Source of the DNA: Anaerolineales bacterium
GTDB lineage: Bacteria > Chloroflexota > Anaerolineae > Anaerolineales > Villigracilaceae
Assembly (NCBI GenBank): GCA_030583885.1
Contig: CP129480.1
Coordinates: 434,001 to 498,000 of the forward strand
DNA length: 64,000 bases
Direction of reading: 5' to 3'
Positions 60,529-64,000 of the stretch are shown here, one piece after another; the first letter of the stretch is position 1, and the number at the start of each line of letters is the position of its first letter. Under the pieces are notes generated by a model. That model did no database searches. It was not told where the DNA came from and saw only the letters and a list, made by a program, of their open reading frames with translations. Made by a program: the position numbers and the translations under genes.

Positions 60529-61299
60529 CTAATTGAATTTTGTCGCGCGTTTCTCGAAAAAGGCCGCCACACCCTCGCGATGCTCCGCCGACCTGCCTGC
60601 CTTCTCCTGCAGGCTGCCTTCGTAGTTCAGGACTTCCTCGAGATTGGGCAGGATCGCCTGATTGAACGCCTGCTTCCCCGCCGCAAACGCCTCACGCGGA
60701 CCCCGAGCCAGTTCCTGCGCCCACTGCCTGACCAGCCGCTGATAGGTGAATCCGCCCACCTGGTTGACCATGCCCCATTGATATGCCAACTGCGCGGAAA
60801 TCTTTTTATTGGAATAAAAATATTCCTGTGCACGCCCAAGCCCGATGTGTTTCGGCAGGAATAGCGAAACACCCGAATCGGGCGCGAGCGCAATGCCGCT
60901 AAAGCCCACTACAAAATATGCATTGGATTTGGCAATGCGCAGATCACATGCAAGCGCGATCCCAAACGCCGCGCCAGCGCACGCGCCATTGACCGCGGCG
61001 ATGACTGGCTTGCCCATCCGCCGGATTTGCAGGATGAGCGGGTTGTAGGTCTTTTCCAAATGTCCGCGGTAGGAAATTTCCCCGCCGCTTTTTTTCATTT
61101 CACTGATATCCTGCCCCGCGCTGAAGATTTTCCCTGACCCGGTGATGACCACGCACTTCACCTGCGGGTCATTCTCCGCAGCAACGAGTGCGTTTTGCAG
61201 GGCTGTGGTCATTTCATAATTGAAGGCGTTGGCGCGTTCGGGGCGATTCAGCCTCAGGATAACAGAGCCAGCTTGCATCGAGGGGAGAAGCGTTGTCAT
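60529..61299 (-). CDS. Enoyl-CoA hydratase/isomerase
   Basis: A 256-aa crotonase-fold protein. It has VILRLNRPERANAFNYEM, the oxyanion-hole segments KIFSAGQDISEM and VNGACAGAAFGIALACDLRI, and FSGIALAPDSGVSLFLPKHI. The Asp in LAPDSG is the position used by isomerases such as PaaG, and the Glu pair of true hydratases is not obvious, so an isomerase role in aromatic or fatty acid degradation is possible. I use the ATG at 61299; a TTG nine bases upstream is the alternative. Confidence 0.85.
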   Translation of the reverse strand: MTTLLPSMQAGSVILRLNRPERANAFNYEMTTALQNALVAAENDPQVKCVVITGSGKIFSAGQDISEMKKSGGEISYRGHLEKTYNPLILQIRRMGKPVIAAVNGACAGAAFGIALACDLRIAKSNAYFVVGFSGIALAPDSGVSLFLPKHIGLGRAQEYFYSNKKISAQLAYQWGMVNQVGGFTYQRLVRQWAQELARGPREAFAAGKQAFNQAILPNLEEVLNYEGSLQEKAGRSAEHREGVAAFFEKRATKFN

Positions 61300-61305
61300 G
61301 TTAAT

Positions 61306-61342
61306 CAAAAAGGTGACAGCCGCTTAAGGGCGGCTGTCACCT
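61306..61342 (-). terminator. Terminator of the 61352-61717 gene
   Basis: AGGTGACAGCCGC at 61311-61323 is complemented exactly at 61330-61342, with TTTT beyond it on the minus strand. Confidence 0.88.
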
Positions 61343-61351
61343 CATTCCTTT

Positions 61352-61717
61352 CTATTCGTCGGGGAAATCGTCCAGCTGGTCGTCGTCGCCGGCGTCCATT
61401 TCGTATTCCACACCCTCGCCGTCAAGATAGATCCACAGGAGCAAAACATTCCCTTCGGGGGTGTCCACGTTGCGGGCGGCAAGGATGGGTGCGGTCTGTT
61501 CGAGGCCCATCTCGTTGCGGTAGTGCAGGTGAATGGAGGCCTTGCTGTGCCAGGCGGTGTAGCATCTCTGCACGAGCGCGGGACCGTTAAAGGTTCGCAA
61601 TCGCGTCAGCGCAGGGACGGAGAGTGTCGGGCTTTCGTTCAAGCCCATTGCCCAACCATCATTCACATGCTCGAAGATCGGGGGCGGTCCTTCAATGATT
61701 GTGATTTTATCGTCCAT
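61352..61717 (-). CDS. Small acidic-tailed protein of unknown function
   Basis: A 121-aa protein starting MDDKITIIEGPPPIFEHVND. The middle (SVPALTRLRTFNGPALVQRC) resembles a short helical adaptor, and VLLLWIYLDGEGVEYEMDAG leads into a Glu/Asp-rich end. The ATG at 61717 is chosen over one 30 bases upstream. It is flanked by its own terminator. I do not recognise it. Confidence 0.6.
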   Translation of the reverse strand: MDDKITIIEGPPPIFEHVNDGWAMGLNESPTLSVPALTRLRTFNGPALVQRCYTAWHSKASIHLHYRNEMGLEQTAPILAARNVDTPEGNVLLLWIYLDGEGVEYEMDAGDDDQLDDFPDE

Positions 61718-61855
61718 AAGATTACCTTTACGGTGGGAATATACCACAATTGCACGGACGTTTCGTTTCAGAAATTTATCAGAATTTTTAACAGGACAAA
61801 TGGGCTATAAAAACCGAGTCCGGCCATGCCGTCCACGGCCTCTGGTCCTCCGTCA

Positions 61856-61861
61856 TATAAT
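61856..61861 (+). promoter_or_regulatory. TATAAT box 6 nt upstream of an ATG (leaderless)
   Basis: A perfect TATAAT ends 6 nt before the start at 61868. Confidence 0.5.
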
Positions 61862-61867
61862 AGCCGC

Positions 61868-62497
61868 ATGCCCAAACTGACCCCCAAGATCATCCTCGAA
61901 GGCACGCGCCTGACCTTCAAGACCGACATCGCCTTCGCGCTGAACGAGCATCCGCGTATTGTGGGACCGCGCAAGTACAAATACCATTCGCCGCTGATCA
62001 GCGGCGAATGGTGCGCCTTCACCAACCTCCCCTGGGGGCGCGGACTGATCAACTTTGAGCCGCACGAGGCGTCCCTTGCAATGGAAACCTACAAGACGTG
62101 GGTGAAACTTTTCGAGTTACAGCGCTATTATTCCTGGATCATCGACCGCTTCCATCTCTCCACGCGCATGTATCAGCTGAATACATACAACAAGGATTAC
62201 GATTTCCGCTGGCTGGAGGAGCGTTTGCTGCCGCTCAATTTTCGGCTGGTGCTGTTGACGCGCTCGCCTGAATCCTTTGCCGACGCACGGCTTGAACGGT
62301 TGAAGGTCTCTGGCAATCCCTCGCAATACGATGATCTGAACCTGTTCATCGATGAACAGAAGTTGATCCGCGAACTTTTTGACGAATCGCTTCTGCCCAA
62401 ACTGGAATTTGATATCTCCGACAATGACATTCCCGCCGCCGTGGAAAGGATTGCGGACTGGATGGAATCCACGGGCGGGCTGTACATGACCTCTTAA
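61868..62497 (+). CDS. Kinase-like P-loop protein with altered Walker A
   Basis: A 209-aa protein. The N-terminus KIILEGTRLTFKTDIAFALN has the shape of a small-molecule-kinase P-loop (IxxEGxxxxGKT), but the Gly before Lys is Phe. The following parts (YYSWIIDRFHLSTRMYQLNT, LPLNFRLVLLTRSPESFADA, FDISDNDIPAAVERIADW) match thymidylate-kinase-like folds, including a possible DR.H..T lid-region motif. It may be a pseudokinase or use an unusual loop. It precedes the Ser/Thr kinase gene by 59 nt. Transcription looks leaderless. Confidence 0.6.
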   Translation: MPKLTPKIILEGTRLTFKTDIAFALNEHPRIVGPRKYKYHSPLISGEWCAFTNLPWGRGLINFEPHEASLAMETYKTWVKLFELQRYYSWIIDRFHLSTRMYQLNTYNKDYDFRWLEERLLPLNFRLVLLTRSPESFADARLERLKVSGNPSQYDDLNLFIDEQKLIRELFDESLLPKLEFDISDNDIPAAVERIADWMESTGGLYMTS

Positions 62498-62543
62498 GAA
62501 AATTGCAACGTTTTTTCAGAACGTATTCCCCCTGAATCTTAGG

Positions 62544-62549
62544 TATACT
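62544..62549 (+). promoter_or_regulatory. TATACT box 7 nt upstream of an ATG (leaderless)
   Basis: TATACT ends 7 nt before the kinase start codon at 62557, with no ribosome-binding site between. Confidence 0.45.
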
Positions 62550-62556
62550 TGCCCGC

Positions 62557-64000
62557 ATGCAACCTGAAAAGATCGGGCGCTACGAAATCAGATCGGAATT
62601 GGGACGCGGGGGCATGGCAACCGTCTACCACGGCTACGATCCGCGCTTTGAGCGCGAGGTTGCCATCAAATTCCTGCCGCCCGAACTCGTGCACGCAGAC
62701 CCCAACTTCAAAGTGCGCTTCGAGCGCGAGGCAAAGATCATCGCCCAGCTGGAGCATCCCTCGATTGTGCCGGTCTATGATGTGGGCGAGGAAAATAACC
62801 AGCCGTATTTCGTCATGCGCTACATGGGCGGAGGCTCGCTCTCTGAACGCATCAAAACCGGTTCCACCTTCAGCATCCAGGACACGGTAAAAATCCTCGA
62901 CCAGATCGCGCCGGGCATGGACGAAGCGCATGCCCGCGGCGTTGTCCACCGCGACCTCAAGCCGGGCAACATCCTTTTTACCAGCAAGGGCGTCCCGCTC
63001 ATTTCCGATTTCGGGATCGCCAAGTTCACACAAGGCGAAGCGGGCAGCGTCACCGGGAGCGCCATCATCGGCACCCCGGCCTACATGGCGCCGGAACAGG
63101 CAAGCGGGGAAGCCACCGTTGACGGGCGCGCCGACATTTACGCGCTCGGCGTCATCCTGTATGAAATGCTGACGGGCAGGCAGCCCTATCAGGCGGATAC
63201 TCCGCTGGGCGTGGCGATCAAACACATCACCGAACCGGTCCCGCGCATCCTGGAGGCAAACCCGAACCTGCCCGCGTGGATGGAGAAGGTCATTGCCACA
63301 GCCATGGCAAAGGACAGGGACGACCGCTTCTCCACCGCCGTTGAAATGACCGAGACCATCAAAGCCTTTCTGCGCGGTGAATCCCCGCTCGAAACGGTTA
63401 AGCAAAGCAAGCCGACCGTGAAAATCTCGCCCTATAACAGGACCACGATCTCAAAACCTTCCAATGAGAAGACATTTACGGCTAGGAAAAAGAGGTTTGG
63501 TCCCCTGGCTGTGTTTGCGGGGTTGTTTGTGTTGATCCTGCTTGGCGGCGGCGTATATTTATTGGGCGGAAGCCTGCTTCCGTTTTTGCGTGCGGCGCCC
63601 ACGCCACCTGTCATTCAGACGCAAGATGCCGCCTCCGCGGCCCTCATCCAAACCACCGAAACTGCCTCCATCCCGGAAACAGCCACCTCGGCGCCGACGG
63701 AAGAAGCAGCCGCAGCATTACTCCCCGCGATCGGCGGTGCGGATAAGATCGCCTTCCTGCGCAACAACGACATCTGGATCATGAACGTGGACGGCACAGA
63801 GCTGATCCCCGTCACCAACGATGGTGCCGCAAAGTTCAACCTGCAATGGCTTCCTGACGGCAGGACCATCCTTTACATAAGCGGCAAGACCGCAAAAACA
63901 GTGGACATCGAAACACTGCGCGAGGAGAACATATTCAATTATCTTTCGGCTGAATATTTCGAGTCCTTCCATGTCTCGCCGGACGGAAAGCAGGCTGCCA
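62557..64000 (+). CDS. PknB-type Ser/Thr protein kinase with propeller-like ectodomain (3' end outside window)
   Basis: The frame is open to the window end. A full Hanks kinase domain opens the protein: Gly loop LGRGGMATVY, catalytic K38 (VAIKF), H131-R-D133-LKPGN, DFGIAK and the GTPAYMAPEQ P+1 region. A juxtamembrane linker of about 50 residues and one helix (FGPLAVFAGLFVLILLGGGV) follow. Outside, a Thr/Ala-rich stalk leads to the first blades of a TolB/WD40-like propeller (KIAFLRNNDIWIMNVDGTEL, LQWLPDGRTILYIS). It is a transmembrane sensor kinase; the stimulus is unknown. Confidence 0.92.
   Translation, partial: MQPEKIGRYEIRSELGRGGMATVYHGYDPRFEREVAIKFLPPELVHADPNFKVRFEREAKIIAQLEHPSIVPVYDVGEENNQPYFVMRYMGGGSLSERIKTGSTFSIQDTVKILDQIAPGMDEAHARGVVHRDLKPGNILFTSKGVPLISDFGIAKFTQGEAGSVTGSAIIGTPAYMAPEQASGEATVDGRADIYALGVILYEMLTGRQPYQADTPLGVAIKHITEPVPRILEANPNLPAWMEKVIATAMAKDRDDRFSTAVEMTETIKAFLRGESPLETVKQSKPTVKISPYNRTTISKPSNEKTFTARKKRFGPLAVFAGLFVLILLGGGVYLLGGSLLPFLRAAPTPPVIQTQDAASAALIQTTETASIPETATSAPTEEAAAALLPAIGGADKIAFLRNNDIWIMNVDGTELIPVTNDGAAKFNLQWLPDGRTILYISGKTAKTVDIETLREENIFNYLSAEYFESFHVSPDGKQAA

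Overview
The window looks like a chromosomal segment of a member of the Chloroflexota, most likely Anaerolineae. This is an inference from gene content: a DUF5671-repeat membrane protein, many small lipoproteins, a PknB-type kinase with a propeller-like ectodomain, PhnE-type transporters and no outer-membrane biogenesis genes. The short repeats scattered between genes (a TCATTGCGAG...GAAGCAATC family and GGGGCG/CGCCCC palindromes) fit the same group. The DNA is moderately GC-rich with densely packed, mostly short operons. Several genes have a -10 box only 6-7 nt before the ATG, which suggests leaderless transcripts.

Layout. 0-9.4 kb: the 3' part of a hybrid histidine kinase, ftsK, an rnz-pfkA pair, and a class A PBP homologue whose catalytic motifs all look destroyed. 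9.4-13.3 kb: a small accessory patch with an orphan AbrB antitoxin, an AT-rich DUF2075 nuclease/ATPase, a broken vsr and a winged-helix/nucleotidyltransferase pair. 13.3-25.5 kb: housekeeping and membrane functions (folP, tRNA-Val, an NDUFA9-like SDR, GNAT, squalene/phytoene synthase, an Rrf2 regulator with a TauE/SafE exporter, an ICMT-like methyltransferase, NfeD, lipA). 25.5-27.4 kb: a sigma factor/SRPBCC/small-protein cassette apparently inserted at the 3' end of lipA, because a second lipA tail and a terminator lie beyond it. 27.6-34.2 kb: two exported proteins, then a phosphonate/phosphate-type ABC transporter whose permease is unusually large and is followed by the 3' stub of another phnE. 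34.2-40.0 kb: desaturase, HAD, GNAT and pdxST. 40.1-46.1 kb: a GntR-led cassette of SPFH, SdpI, two CPBP proteases and an ABC exporter, with two parS-like palindromes inside it. 46.1-52.4 kb: a PEP-synthase-like protein, dnaN, DUF5671 protein. 52.6-57.6 kb: a beta-helix exoprotein, an M3 peptidase and a rhodanese lipoprotein with an in-frame TGA at its active site, a strong selenocysteine candidate. 57.6-64 kb: glutaryl-CoA dehydrogenase, glutamate dehydrogenase, an enoyl-CoA hydratase and a Ser/Thr kinase running off the end.

The most interesting items are the candidate selenoprotein rhodanese (56439-56900), the PBP pseudoenzyme (6829-9384), the lipA-tail duplication around a sigma-factor cassette (25.4-27.4 kb), the paired parS-like sites (41.6 and 42.3 kb) and the poly-A frameshift at the start of a CPBP gene (45124). 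No CRISPR array, prophage, rRNA or complete insertion sequence was seen.
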